NCBI GenBank assembly: GCA_944989445.1
Contig: CALYLW010001093.1
Span: 62,001-126,000, forward strand
Source of the DNA: Ampullaceana balthica
Lineage: Eukaryota; Mollusca; Gastropoda; Lymnaeidae
Length of the DNA: 64,000 nt
Reading direction: 5' to 3'
Below the pieces are notes generated by a model that saw only the letters and a program-made list of their open reading frames with translations, made no database searches and was not told the origin of the DNA. Positions within the stretch are counted from its first letter, which is position 1; each line of letters starts with the position of its first letter. Positions 52,901 through 61,105 of this stretch are shown in pieces. Position numbers and translations under genes: made by a program.

Positions 52901-55900
52901 GGACTTAAGTTGTCAGCTTAGCTTTACATTTTATTACCTCCTAACCAAAAATAAAAACAAAACTTAACAAGGCTTTGGATAAGTTTCTCACACCTTTTCT
53001 TCAATCGCAGTTTAAGATTTAAGGTTCCTCAAATTATTCTATAGACAATCCTCAATTTATTGACACTATTATTTTCGCTGAAGAATATTGAAACTACTTA
53101 CATCTTCCAGTTTATTCTTGTAGATTTAGACTCCCTATTCTACACAGTGGATAGACAATAGATTTAGACCCTCTATTCTACACTGCAGTTTTTGACCCTA
53201 TGACCCAGCACTCCTTGTTTACCTATATAATCCTGTTTGGAACTGTCCCACAAGGGGGCTGCTCTCACACCATTGTAAACCAAGGCAAAGAAAGCTTTCT
53301 TGACCTGAAAGGAAATACATTGATTATAATTATTGATATTGAATCTGATAGAAACAGTCACATGAAATGAATACATGTCTTATATGTGCATCAACTTGAC
53401 AATGAGTTAGACCCATCAGAAACAGTCAAATTAAATCCATAATGAATATATATCTTTAAAGTGTTAACTTGAAATTTAGATAAACAAGATCTTTTTGTAG
53501 GGGCAATAAGGACTCAAGTTGGGAACCCCTGACAATCAGATCTATTCATCAAGATGTTTCTTCAACAAGACAGTCAGCTCTAGTGAATATAACAAGTAGG
53601 TAACTGAATGGCCAGGTAAATCTCTCCCATGGCTAGGTAAATCTCTCCCATGGCCAGGTAAATCTCTCCCATGGCCAGGTAAATCTCTCCCATGACCAGG
53701 TAAATCTCTCCCATGGCCAGGTAAATAAATATCTCCCATGGCCAGGTAAATCTCTCCCATGGCCAGGTAAATATCTCCCATGGCTAGAACTATCACAGCA
53801 GAGGTTCAAGTGTTTCACTCCATTTCATCACAATTACTTCCCAGTTTAACACATCACAACACTTCATCATCTGAGGATCATGACCAGCACATTGCACATC
53901 ACCAGGCACATTGCACATCACCAGGCACATTGCACATCACCAGGCACATTGCCATCCCAGGCACATTGCACATCATCAGCCACATTGTACATCACCAGGC
54001 ACATTGCACATCATCAGCCACATTGCACATCACCAGGCACATTGCACATCATCAGCCACATTGCACATCACCAGGCACATTGCACATCACCAGGCACATT
54101 GCACATCATCAGCCACATTGCACATCACCAGGCACATTGCACATCATCAGCCACATTGCACATCACCAGCCACATTGCACTTCACCAGCCACATTGCACA
54201 TCACCAGGCACATTGCACATCTCCAGGCACATTGCACATCACCAGGCACATTGCACATCACCCAGGCACATTGCACATCACCAGCCACATTGCACATCAC
54301 CAATGGAGTGGGGTAGGGGGGGGGTAAACAAAATTTTATATGCAATACTTAGGGTAGAATTAGAGATTCAGATTAAGTATATGTTTCTTCTGTATGTAAA
54401 AGCACTACACCACTCCTTGCTTCAAATTTTAAAGCAATAGGATCCCTTATCTGTAAGATACATTTAACCATGTCAGCCATTCATATCCTCTAATACACTG
54501 ACAACCTGACCAGCCACCTTGCCCCCATTAGCAGCCAATTAAAAGGTCCTTAAAACCTGCTCTACATTCTTCAGACCAACAATTAATGAAGTTAATCCCT
54601 AACTGCATCCACCCCCCACCCCTTCCTTTTTTTCAAACCATAGGCTTAGCCTTGGTAACAACCATTAGTTTTATTTGAGTGTCTCTTGTGTATCCTGTCA
54701 GATTTTCATGATTCAAGTATCCCTTTTTAGAGACAAGTATCTATATTTAAGAGACACGTATATATATTTTATACATAAATTCAACTGCCATGCAATATAA
54801 GGCCATAAAATGCATCTTTAAGTTGTTTTTAAAAAGGCTAGAGAAAAAAAAATAGGTTACAGGATCTTCTCTGGTGTGAGTCAGATCTGTAAACCAGGTC
54901 AAGTATCTGTTACAATGTGTAGGTAAAGTGTTCCTAATGATGTGAAGGTAAAGTGTTCCTAATGATGTGTAGGTAAAGTGTCCCTAACGATGTGTAGGTA
55001 AGTGTCCCTAATGATGTGTACTTAAAGTGTCCCTAACGATGTGTAGGTAAAGTGTCCCATAACGATGTGTAGGTAAAGTGTCCCTAACGATGTGTAGGTA
55101 AGTGTCCCTAATGATGTGTAGGTAAAGTGTCCCAAATGATGTGTAGGTAAAGTGTCCCTAACGATGTGTAGGTAAGTGTCCCTAATGATGTGTAGGTAAA
55201 GTGTCCCTAATGATGTGTACTTAAAGTGTCCCTAATGATGTGTACTTAAAGTGTCCCTAATGATGTGTAGGTAAAGTGTCCCTAAGGATATATAGGTAAA
55301 GTGTCCATTATGTGTAGGTAAAGTGTCCATTATGTGTAGGTAAAGTGTCCATTATGTGTAGGTAAAGTGTCCATTATGTATAGGTAAAGTGTCCATTATG
55401 TGTAGGTAAAGTGTCCATTTTGTGTAGGTAAAGTGTCCATTATGTATAGGTAAAGTGTCCATTATGTGTAGGTAAAGTGTCCATTATGTGTAGGTAAAGT
55501 GTCCATTTTGTGTAGGTAAAGTGTCCCTAATGATGTGTAGGTAAAGTGTCCCTAATGATGTGTAGCTTAAGTGTCCATTTTGTGTAGGTAAAGTGTCCAT
55601 TATGTGTAGGTAAAGTGTCCATTATGTGTAGGTAAAGTGTCCATTATGTATAGGTAAAGTGTCCATTATGTGTAGGTAAAGTGTCCATTATGTATAGGTA
55701 AAGTGTCCATTATGTATAGGTAAAGTGTCCATTATGTGTAGGTAAAGTGTCCATTATGTGTAGGTAAAATGTCCCTAACAATGTGTTACAATATTTCTTG
55801 ACTATTAGAAATCTAGCTCCATACATTAGGACCACTGTTGTTCCACTAAAAAAACCAAAAGATTTTTTTGAGCCAAGAATCAGGTAACAGAAGTCTGAAA

Positions 55901-58900
55901 ACACCTTCAAGGTTGCACTGACCTATTTTTGGTACAAGATAGGTAAAAGTTACAGAGTTATGTGCCCTTCCAAGATCCAAACAACAACTTGAAGATTCAA
56001 ATGTTGAGGTTTCTCGAGGCACTGATAATAATAATAATAGGGAGGGGTTGGAAAACTACACTCCAAAAATATATTTACTAAGCCAGCCATAGTATCCTTC
56101 AAACACACCATCAAAACTATCTTTACTAAGCCAGCCATAGTATCCTTCAAACACACCATCAAAAATATCTTTACCAAGCCAGCCATAGTATCCTTCAAAC
56201 ACACCATCAAAACTGTATTTACTAAACCAGCCATAGTATCCTTCAAACACACCATCAAAAATATCTTTCCTAAGCCAGCCATAGTATCCTTCAAACACAC
56301 CATCAAAACTATCTTTACTAAGCCAGCCATAGTATCCTTCAAACACACCATCAAAAATATCTTTACCAAGCCAGCCATAGTATCCTTCAAACACACCATC
56401 AAAACTGTATTTACTAAACCAGCCATAGTATCCTTCAAACACACCATCAAAAATATCTTTCCTAAGCCAGCCATAGTATCCTTCATACACACCATCAAAA
56501 ATATCTTTACTAAGCCAGCCATAGTATCCTTCAAACACACCATCAAAAATATCTATACTAAGCCAGCCATAGTATCCTTCATACACACCATCAAAAATAT
56601 CTTTACTAAGCCAGCCATAGTATCCTTCAAACACATCATCAAAACTATCTTTACTAAGCCAGCCATAGTATCCTTCAAACACACCATCAAAACTATCTTT
56701 ACTAAGCCAGCCATAGTATCCTTCAAACACACCATCAAACAACAGTTCACACTCAGCTCTATACATAAGTAGCGGCACATTTGGGGAATTTTGAGGTCAA
56801 ATGAAAATGAATTTATTGTATAGTTGATGATAGCTTATATTTATTGTATAGTTGATGATAGTTAATCTCCTTTTTCAAATAGTTTTTCCAGCTAAAGCCA
56901 AATCAATACAATACAAATAACTTCCCAGACCATACACTATGTAATTCATATGTTCATTTTCTGATTGAGCTTCACATGAACTTTTCTTAGCATTTCAATG
57001 GCACTGTGTCCCTTAGTGTTTCAATGGCTCTGTGTCCCTTAGTGTTTCAATGGCTCTGTGTCCCTTAGTGTTTCAATGGCTCTGTGTCCCTTAGTGTTTC
57101 AATGGCTCTGTGTCCCTTAGTGTTTCAATACCTCTGTGTCCCTTAGTGTTTCAATGGCTCTGTGTCCATTAGTGTTTCAATGGCTCTGTGTCCCTTAGTG
57201 TTTCAATGGCTCTGTGCCCCTTAGTGTTTCAATGGCTCTGTGTCCCCTTAGTGTTTCAATGGCTCTGTGTCCCTTAGTGTTTCAATGGCTCTGTGCCCCT
57301 TAGTTTTTCAATGGCTCTGTGTCCCTTAGTGTTTCAATGGCTCGTTGTCCCTTAGTGTTTCAATGGCACTGTGTCCCTTAGTGTTTCAATGGCTCTGTGT
57401 CCCTTAATGTTTCAATGGCTCTGTGTCCCTTAGTGTTTCAATGGCTCTGTGCCCCTTAGTTTTTCAATGGCTATGTGTTTCTGGCATTATATCACACAAG
57501 TACATGTTTTCTATGACATTTCAAACATAATTTCACATATAACCAGCAAATGTTTTCTATGGAATTTCTGATCCCACAAACACATGTGTTCAAAGATACT
57601 TCAAACAATAATCTTTCAAATCCTATTCCAATATTAAACCAACTCTTCAAGCCATCTGACAGGTAGCTCCGCCTTCTTTCTATGGTACAACACAGGACTT
57701 CTCTTATTTTACTCCCCTTTGTACAACTGTTTTTGGCAATATTCCTATGTGTCCTTAGTTCCCATGGACCACCAACGGTGAGTGACATGTGACAGCGCAC
57801 ACATGTCCCTTTCAATGGATATTAGACACCCCATATTGCTACACTGCCAGTCCTGTACTGCCATAAACTTTAATTATCTAGTTGGGTCATACAATTTTAT
57901 TTTTAAAAAATTATTTTTTTTACATGTACTTGCAAGTGACATTAAAAAATACAATAATTAAATAAAAGCTGAAAGATTTTTATGATTTAACTCATATTTT
58001 TAAAAAAATCTTAGAAAGCTATATAAAAACCCAATACCAGATTTAATTTAAAAATGACAGAGGAAATAATCTCTATAGCTACCTCACAAGGCTAAATAAT
58101 AACCCATGGAGGTTACTTAAATGAGTCTAAACCAATGGTGGCCAAACTGTGGCTCGCGGGCCAAACTGTGGCTCGCGAGCCAAATGCGGCTCTTCTGTGT
58201 TCACTTTGCGGCTCGCGAACAATTGATCAAATTAAAACTTTTCGTTTGAAATATATGCCGTGAAAGACGTTTAACAGGGAAAAGTTTAAGCAGAAATATC
58301 TGTCAACAGGAAATAAAATACAGTCCCAACAAAACACAAAGTATTTTGATACACCTTTTTTCCCTGAACATGAAACAAAAATCTATTAACACTAAAAGAT
58401 TTAGGTTCTTTGAATGAATCAAGGAAACTCAACCACATCCCAGTGAATTAAAAAGGGTTGGTATTTCGTGTTATTAATAATAACACCCCTGCCTTTATTA
58501 TATGACATGACACTAACTTCACTTTGAAATACACCGAATTATTGAGTTACCTATTGAGTTACCTGCGGTTGAGACAGACAAGCCAATGTTGTTTATCTAC
58601 CTCCCCTTCACTCCTATCCCCACCATACTTTTTAAAAAAATCATAATCAATTATTGGGTTTTAACAAACAAAAGTTTCAGTCATTTAATGATTTTCACTG
58701 TAATAACAAAAATAAAAGCCGTTTTAAAAAAATCTGGACAGAAACAAAGGTACAAAATATTTTTGTCTTATTTAAAATTTAAAAGTTGAAGGGAGCTTTT
58801 GGTTTTTAAGTGGTTGGTGATGTAAACTGTTAAATTTCTTGTTCCTGTTTTAAAAAAATCCATAAAATATGGCAACAAGATGCAGGAAACAAAAATATAA

Positions 58901-60984
58901 AGAAGAAAATAGATGCTTTCTACCAGAATGTGAACAGGATTTTGCATTTATTGATAAAGATAGTAAGCCAATTTGCCTTATCTGCCAAACAACGCTAGCA
59001 AATTACAAAGCTAGCAATTTGAAGTGACACTATGAAAAACGTCATGAAGAGTTTGCATTGCGGTATCCACTGCAGAGTGAATTGAGAAAAAGCAAGCTTG
59101 CCGAGTTAAAGTCTGGGATGTGTCAGCAGCAGACACTACTTTCTACTTTTATCAAATAAGATGTCACTTCAACTGAGGCAGGTAATTTATGTCATCGCTT
59201 GGAATATTGCTCGTGCTAAACGCCTTAATTCTGATGGGGGCTTTATTAAGAAAAATATCGAAGAAGTAATTTCAATATTAGATCCAAATAATTCCAGATT
59301 TCGGCGACTGATAACACAAATTCCAATGGCACGCCATACCACTAAGAGACGTAGTTCAAAAAATCAAAGCATCGAGCAGTAACTAGTAATCAGCACCTGC
59401 CAGAACTTCTTCGCACCACTACTACTAGGTACCAAACAGATTTAAAGAAACTTTGCTAGTTCAAGGCTTCTTTGCAGAATCATAATAATTAATGTTCACA
59501 GTGAGTCTTATGCAACGTGTTTCTATTAATAAATTTTTATGTTGAAATGTTTGTTAATAGAGTAACTGTAACACATATATTTCTTCAATATACGGCTATG
59601 ATTAAAACAATTGAAATGTTCAAGTCATTAAATTCAAATAAAAATATTTTGAACAATGAATCACCAAAGGATTTTTTCATTGAGAGTGGGGACCAATATT
59701 CTCTCTAAGGTCCGCTGGTCCGTGTGCAAATTTAAAAAAACTCGTGGGCAAAGTAGCACAACATCCATTTTGTGTGCAATATTTTATAAAATTTTGCGGC
59801 GCAGTAATTCTAAACTGCTGCGCGGCTTCGTTCGGATATCTGTTCAGCCACGCAGCTTAAAGGGAACATTGGTGGGAAGTGAGCGATAATGTTTCAATGT
59901 TTGAATATTAATAAAATGGCTCTCAGGTACTACAGGTCTAGCCACCCCTGGTCTAAACCAATGGAAAAAAAACAACAAAAAGCCAATCAGATGAACAAAC
60001 CTCCCCCCTTCACCCACCCACAGAAACAAACTTGCATGATTGATTCAATCTTCCCATAAAATATGGTGCATGCTCAGCCATCTCACTTTGGAAATATAGG
60101 TCAGCAATCAACACCAAATTATGATCCACACACACACACAGGACAATTAAAATTCCTGTCAGTAATAATAGGTCTGTATTACATCCCACTAAAATTGGGC
60201 AGTCCTCTTGTGTGAACAGATTACTGATGGCAAGGAGTTAATGGGGCCTGTGTCTACAGTAGTGCTATGTTACAGAGTGACGGAGGGAGGGGGTGGACCG
60301 ACTGTTAATGGAAGCCTTTAGTTCTCAACTATTTTAAAAAGTACTCAGTGGCTAGCAGGGAGTGTGGGAAAAATTATTTTGATATTGATGTAGGTGGTAT
60401 TGGCTAGCTGACAACAGGCTGATAATTAGGGAGAACAAACTATTTTAGTTGGACGACTGCAGGAACATTTGATACTTGGGTGGAAATTAAGGAAATCAAA
60501 CTATTTCAGTAAGACAATCACATACAATTTTGACACTGTTACCAACAATGTCACATTATAAAGTCATTGCTTTAGGTTTTAAAATACCAGCATCTGAAGA
60601 TGAATTCATCTAACAAAAAGCTGAACTTACTAATGTACAGGTAAGTCAAATGAATAATCAATAGTTATCACCCTTCTTGTTGGAGTATATCCTGCGTTAA
60701 TTAAGGTCAAAAAGATGTGAACAAATTACTTATATTAAATTCTTTATAAACAAATAGCCAACTTGGCAAAGATGAACGTGTTTTAGGTTATGGCACGGGG
60801 CCCCTGGCTTTAGCCCGTTCAGCCCCCCCCCCAATCCGCCATAGGGCTAGGGTCAAAGAGCCATGTAAAAAGTTACTTACATTCAATTCTGTATCAAAAA
60901 TGACCAGCTTGGCACTGGTGGGGATGAGGTCATAACACTTGTGGGCTCTCATGAACTTGGCATAAACTTGTTCCTCATTTTCAT
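40842..60984 (-). CDS. PRKAG: AMP-activated protein kinase gamma subunit (PRKAG), 11 exons, 5' end off the window
   Basis: Regulatory gamma subunit of AMPK, the heterotrimeric energy sensor; its four CBS repeats bind AMP, ADP and ATP. Exons in transcript order: 60984-60881, 53304-53223, 51767-51709, 50385-50340, 47862-47684, 47464-47384, 46940-46818, 45747-45670, 43648-43577, 43006-42913, 40921-40842. All junctions are GT-AG and in phase, giving 331 residues plus stop, the length of a short gamma core. Seen in order: [22 protein letters not shown]1 [12 protein letters not shown]2 [15 protein letters not shown]3 [11 protein letters not shown] and CBS4 [11 protein letters not shown]. The nucleotide-contacting Arg/His positions are all kept. 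An N-terminal exon must lie beyond 61 kb, probably outside the window. Five minisatellites touch its splice sites or UTR. Confidence 0.96.
41002..42491. mobile_element. Tigger/pogo-like element with nested insertion
   Basis: Left end CAGTAGAACCCACTTAACTC and right end (inverted) CACTATAACCCGGTTAAGTC, with TA on both sides (41000-41001, 42492-42493). A second element sits inside at 41729-42346. No transposase. Lies in the last PRKAG intron. Confidence 0.82.
41729..42346. mobile_element. Nested element with GTGATGGGACG ends
   Basis: Left GTGATGGGACGATACC and right CGTCCCATCAC are inverted repeats. Interior unremarkable; a minus-strand open frame at 41848-42078 has no recognised domain. Confidence 0.65.
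42913..43006 (-). CDS. PRKAG: PRKAG exon (CBS4, second half)
   Basis: Encodes [20 protein letters not shown] then [11 protein letters not shown]; human VHRLVVVDEHDVVKGIVSLSDILQALVL. The His-Arg and the Asp of LSD are the CBS4 nucleotide contacts. Phase 0 start, phase 1 end at ATGG|GTAAGT. A 26-bp minisatellite abuts its acceptor GGTCAG. Confidence 0.97.
43010..43375. repeat. 26-bp minisatellite abutting the PRKAG CBS4 acceptor, about 14 copies
   Basis: Unit GATCAAATATATCTACAGTT plus AGCCAA. On the transcribed strand the unit nearest the exon merges into the acceptor: GATATATTTGGTCAG| instead of GATATATTTGATC. Confidence 0.95.
43577..43648 (-). CDS. PRKAG: PRKAG exon (CBS4, first half)
   Basis: Encodes [20 protein letters not shown] then VKAE; human GVLKCYLHETLEAIINRLVEAE. 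Exactly 24 codons, phase 0 both ends, acceptor CTTTTAG, donor GAG|GTGAGT. Confidence 0.96.
43804..45659. mobile_element. hAT-like element with nested insertions, 8-bp target duplication
   Basis: Ends TAGGGGATGGCCGGAT and ATATCCGGCCACCCCTGG; flanked on both sides by TTTTTCTT. Contains an AT-rich palindromic element (about 43926-44595, ATCGATTAATTTAAATTTAA repeated inverted as TTATCGATTAATCG) and another at 44836-45330. Confidence 0.75.
44836..45330. mobile_element. Nested element with perfect AACGTTTAATGCCCCA ends
   Basis: AACGTTTAATGCCCCA on the left and TGGGGCATTAAACGTT on the right are exact inverse complements. Interior begins with duplicated AAAGCGCGGTAATGCGCGCC-type units. No transposase recognised; superfamily unclear. 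Confidence 0.75.
45670..45747 (-). CDS. PRKAG: PRKAG exon (CBS3-CBS4)
   Basis: Encodes [20 protein letters not shown] then NRHGEE; human [28 protein letters not shown]. Phase 0 both ends, acceptor ATTTCAG, donor GAG|GTAAGA. The downstream intron holds a nested hAT-like element that ends within 11 bases of the donor. Confidence 0.97.
46010..46835. repeat. 29-31 bp minisatellite seeded on the PRKAG CBS3 donor, about 27 copies
   Basis: On the transcribed strand the unit is CCAAATTTGATGTTATT|GTGAGTAGTGGGG, i.e. the last 17-18 bases of the CBS3 exon with its donor. Copies differ in C/G run length (29, 30, 31 bp) and in A/T or G/A substitutions. Confidence 0.98.
46818..46940 (-). CDS. PRKAG: PRKAG exon (CBS3)
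   Basis: Encodes [20 protein letters not shown], then [20 protein letters not shown] and I. Human: [38 protein letters not shown]. Arg of EHRISALP is the CBS3 nucleotide Arg. Phase 0 both ends, donor ATT|GTGAGT. The last 18 bases plus donor form the unit of an array of about 27 copies that fills most of the next intron. Confidence 0.97.
47329..47402. repeat. Duplication of PRKAG exon tail and donor
   Basis: Transcribed strand TTTCAAAATGTCATCACT|GTAAGT at the exon end recurs 38 bases downstream as TTTCAAAATGTCATCACTGT followed by AATTC, a damaged donor. Confidence 0.88.
47384..47464 (-). CDS. PRKAG: PRKAG exon (CBS2-CBS3 linker)
   Basis: Encodes [20 protein letters not shown] then TFQNVIT; human ITEFPKPEFMSKSLEELQIGTYANIAMV. 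Phase 0 at both ends, acceptor TTCCAG, donor ACT|GTAAGT. The exon tail plus donor is duplicated once in the downstream intron. Confidence 0.96.
47684..47862 (-). CDS. PRKAG: PRKAG exon (CBS2)
   Basis: Encodes [20 protein letters not shown], then [20 protein letters not shown] and [13 protein letters not shown]. Human equivalent: [47 protein letters not shown]. The His-Arg of HVHRLPV is the CBS2 nucleotide pair. Acceptor GAAACAG, end phase 0 at TAC|GTATGT. Confidence 0.97.
48413..48990. repeat. 24-bp minisatellite, 24 copies
   Basis: Unit GACAGAACTGATGGTAGCAA plus TCTT or GCTT. Left half mixes TCTT/GCTT variants; right half is homogeneous. The 8-codon unit lacks stops in several frames, so frames of about 240 codons appear on both strands; composition and setting (PRKAG intron) argue against a gene. 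Confidence 0.98.
49045..49735. repeat. 20/26-bp minisatellite, about 31 copies
   Basis: Unit AATCAGAATGTAAGTCTATC; 26-bp variants add AAGTCT. Every unit carries AAT|GTAAGT on the + strand, antisense to PRKAG. Confidence 0.97.
49736..50180. other. PRKAG intron, no feature recognised
   Basis: Moderately AT-rich; a weak pair of AACTCA(A/T)GGA segments but no clear repeat. Confidence 0.4.
50181..50360. repeat. 45-bp repeat seeded on the PRKAG linker-exon donor, 4 copies
   Basis: On the transcribed strand each unit contains AAGATCTCTAATTGGAGGG|GTAAGT. Copy nearest the exon contains the real donor. Unit is 15 codons with no stop in the PRKAG frame ([15 protein letters not shown]). Two copies have GTAAGTTA, two GTAAGTCA. 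Confidence 0.97.
50340..50385 (-). CDS. PRKAG: PRKAG exon (CBS1-CBS2 linker)
   Basis: Encodes [15 protein letters not shown] plus the first base of Glu; human VQIYELEEHKIETWRE. Acceptor CTTTTTAG. Donor AGGG|GTAAGT lies in the first of four 45-bp tandem copies, each carrying the last 20 bases of this exon and a GTAAGT. Exon length 46 nt; alternative donors downstream would lengthen it in frame. Confidence 0.95.
50560..51362. mobile_element. Repeat D relatives, two direct copies
   Basis: Segments at about 50565-50845 and 50985-51362 share ATCAAAATTTCAGAT, TACCGTAATTAAATTAATG, TGTAAATGTTTGTCGCGTT and CAAAAACTTTGTTTTTACG. The first part matches repeat D at 13.99 and 14.79 kb. Family unknown. Confidence 0.6.
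51709..51767 (-). CDS. PRKAG: PRKAG exon (CBS1, second half)
   Basis: Encodes [19 protein letters not shown], matching human [19 protein letters not shown] with the conserved Asp of ITDF. Acceptor TTTCTCAG, start phase 1, end phase 0 at GAT|GTAAGT. Confidence 0.97.
51804..52050. repeat. 35-bp tandem repeat, 7 copies
   Basis: Unit ACTTGTACATAAAATATTAA plus TAGAACCAAACCAAA. Confidence 0.95.
52051..52155. mobile_element. hAT-like MITE family A, copy 3 (internally deleted)
   Basis: Ends CAATGTTCCATTTAAGCTGC and CTTAGAGGGAACAATG; interior shortened to about 105 bp relative to 170. Inserted at the end of a tandem array. Confidence 0.75.
52156..53222. other. PRKAG intron, no repeat or gene recognised
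   Basis: Unique-looking sequence; no exon with PRKAG or other similarity seen. Confidence 0.5.
53223..53304 (-). CDS. PRKAG: PRKAG exon (CBS1, first half)
   Basis: Encodes [20 protein letters not shown] then SSKQDYIG; human [28 protein letters not shown]. The Arg of VRAAPL is the CBS1 nucleotide-site Arg (human gamma1 R70). Acceptor CTTTCAG, phase 0 to phase 1 at ATAG|GTAAAC. Confidence 0.97.
53608..53786. repeat. 21-bp minisatellite, about 8-9 copies
   Basis: Unit GGCCAGGTAAATCTCTCCCA plus T; contains CCAG|GTAAAT on the + strand. Confidence 0.95.
53884..54301. repeat. 19-bp minisatellite, about 22 copies
   Basis: Unit GCACATTGCACATCACCAG with GGC/GCC and ACC/ATC variants. Confidence 0.97.
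54302..54910. other. PRKAG intron, no feature recognised
   Basis: Nothing recognised beyond short AGACA(A/C)GTAT repetition near 54.73 kb. Confidence 0.45.
54915..55785. repeat. 22/25-bp minisatellite, about 37 copies
   Basis: Units GTGTAGGTAAAGTGTCCATT plus AT (22 bp) and GTGTAGGTAAAGTGTCCCTA plus ATGAT (25 bp), arranged in blocks; each has TAG|GTAAAG on the + strand. Confidence 0.97.
56072..56745. repeat. 48-bp minisatellite with higher-order structure, 14 copies
   Basis: Units contain AAGCCAGCCATAGTATCCTT then CAAACACACCATCAAAA. Translating the minus strand as a label gives variants LSKDSF, LRKDIF, FSKYSF, LGKDIF; the four-unit block RKDIF-FSKYSF-LGKDIF-LSKDSF occurs twice in a row (192-bp higher-order unit). 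Confidence 0.97.
56990..57478. repeat. 26-bp minisatellite, about 19 copies
   Basis: Unit GTGTTTCAATGGCTCTGTGT plus CCCTTA with single-base variants. Confidence 0.97.
57479..58132. other. PRKAG intron, no feature recognised
   Basis: A minus-strand open frame of 107 codons at 57492-57815 has no recognised domain or splice context. Confidence 0.45.
58869..59381 (+). pseudogene. hAT transposase N-terminal pseudogene (BED-type finger)
   Basis: ATG at 58869 opens [20 protein letters not shown], then [20 protein letters not shown] followed by a TGA, after which [20 protein letters not shown] continues in frame. CLIC and HYEKRH form a C2H2/BED-like finger split by the stop. A second break precedes [12 protein letters not shown] and [12 protein letters not shown], which resemble the hAT A-x-x-IAK-x-x-KP-x-x-DGE region. 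The catalytic core and dimerisation domain are missing. Non-functional by sequence. Confidence 0.82.
59694..59871. mobile_element. hAT-like MITE family A, copy 4, nested in the hAT relic
   Basis: Ends CAATATTCTCTCTAAGG and CTTAAAGGGAACATTG; flanks GTGGGGAC and GTGGGAAG (6 of 8). Same GC-rich interior as copies 1 and 2. Confidence 0.85.
59951..60880. other. PRKAG intron, last stretch before the first identified exon
   Basis: Short (CA)n near 60.13 kb; otherwise no feature recognised. Confidence 0.45.
60881..60984 (-). CDS. PRKAG: PRKAG exon (N-terminal lead-in to CBS1)
   Basis: Encodes [20 protein letters not shown] then [14 protein letters not shown], matching human gamma [29 protein letters not shown]. 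Acceptor CCTACAG, incoming phase 1 (codon completed as Asp), end phase 0 at AAT|GTAAGT. This is the first exon of the gene that can be identified in the window. Confidence 0.95.
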
Positions 60985-61105
60985 CTGTAGGAGCACAACG
61001 AAAACTTCTCATTATTCAATACTTAGGAGCACAACAAAAACTTCTCATCATTCAATAAGAAACAATCATTTAGTTCAAGGATTAGGAAAAGCGAAAAGTA
61101 TTTGA

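Larger units (their letters stand above)
58133..59950 (+). mobile_element. hAT transposon relic with 8-bp target duplication
   Basis: Target duplication GTCTAAAC at 58125-58132 and 59951-59958. Ends CAATGGTGGCCAAACTG and CAGGTCTAGCCACCCCTG are imperfect inverted repeats; subterminal GGCTCGCG repeats on the left. Contains a broken transposase and a family A MITE nested at 59694-59871. Lies in the large second PRKAG intron of the window. Confidence 0.92.

Noticed and set aside
53780..54440. Three overlapping + strand frames with [13 protein letters not shown] repeats
   Set aside because: All derive from a 19-bp minisatellite read in three frames; a unit not divisible by three gives the same peptide in each frame.
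55950..56780. Minus-strand 240-codon frame with [16 protein letters not shown] repeats
   Set aside because: 48-bp array; overlapping frames are equally open ([11 protein letters not shown]); no unique flanking coding sequence, start context or splice sites. Kept only as a labelling device for repeat variants.
57492..57815. 107-codon minus-strand frame with several Cys pairs
   Set aside because: Cys spacing does not match a known finger, no start context, and it begins near the end of a minisatellite.
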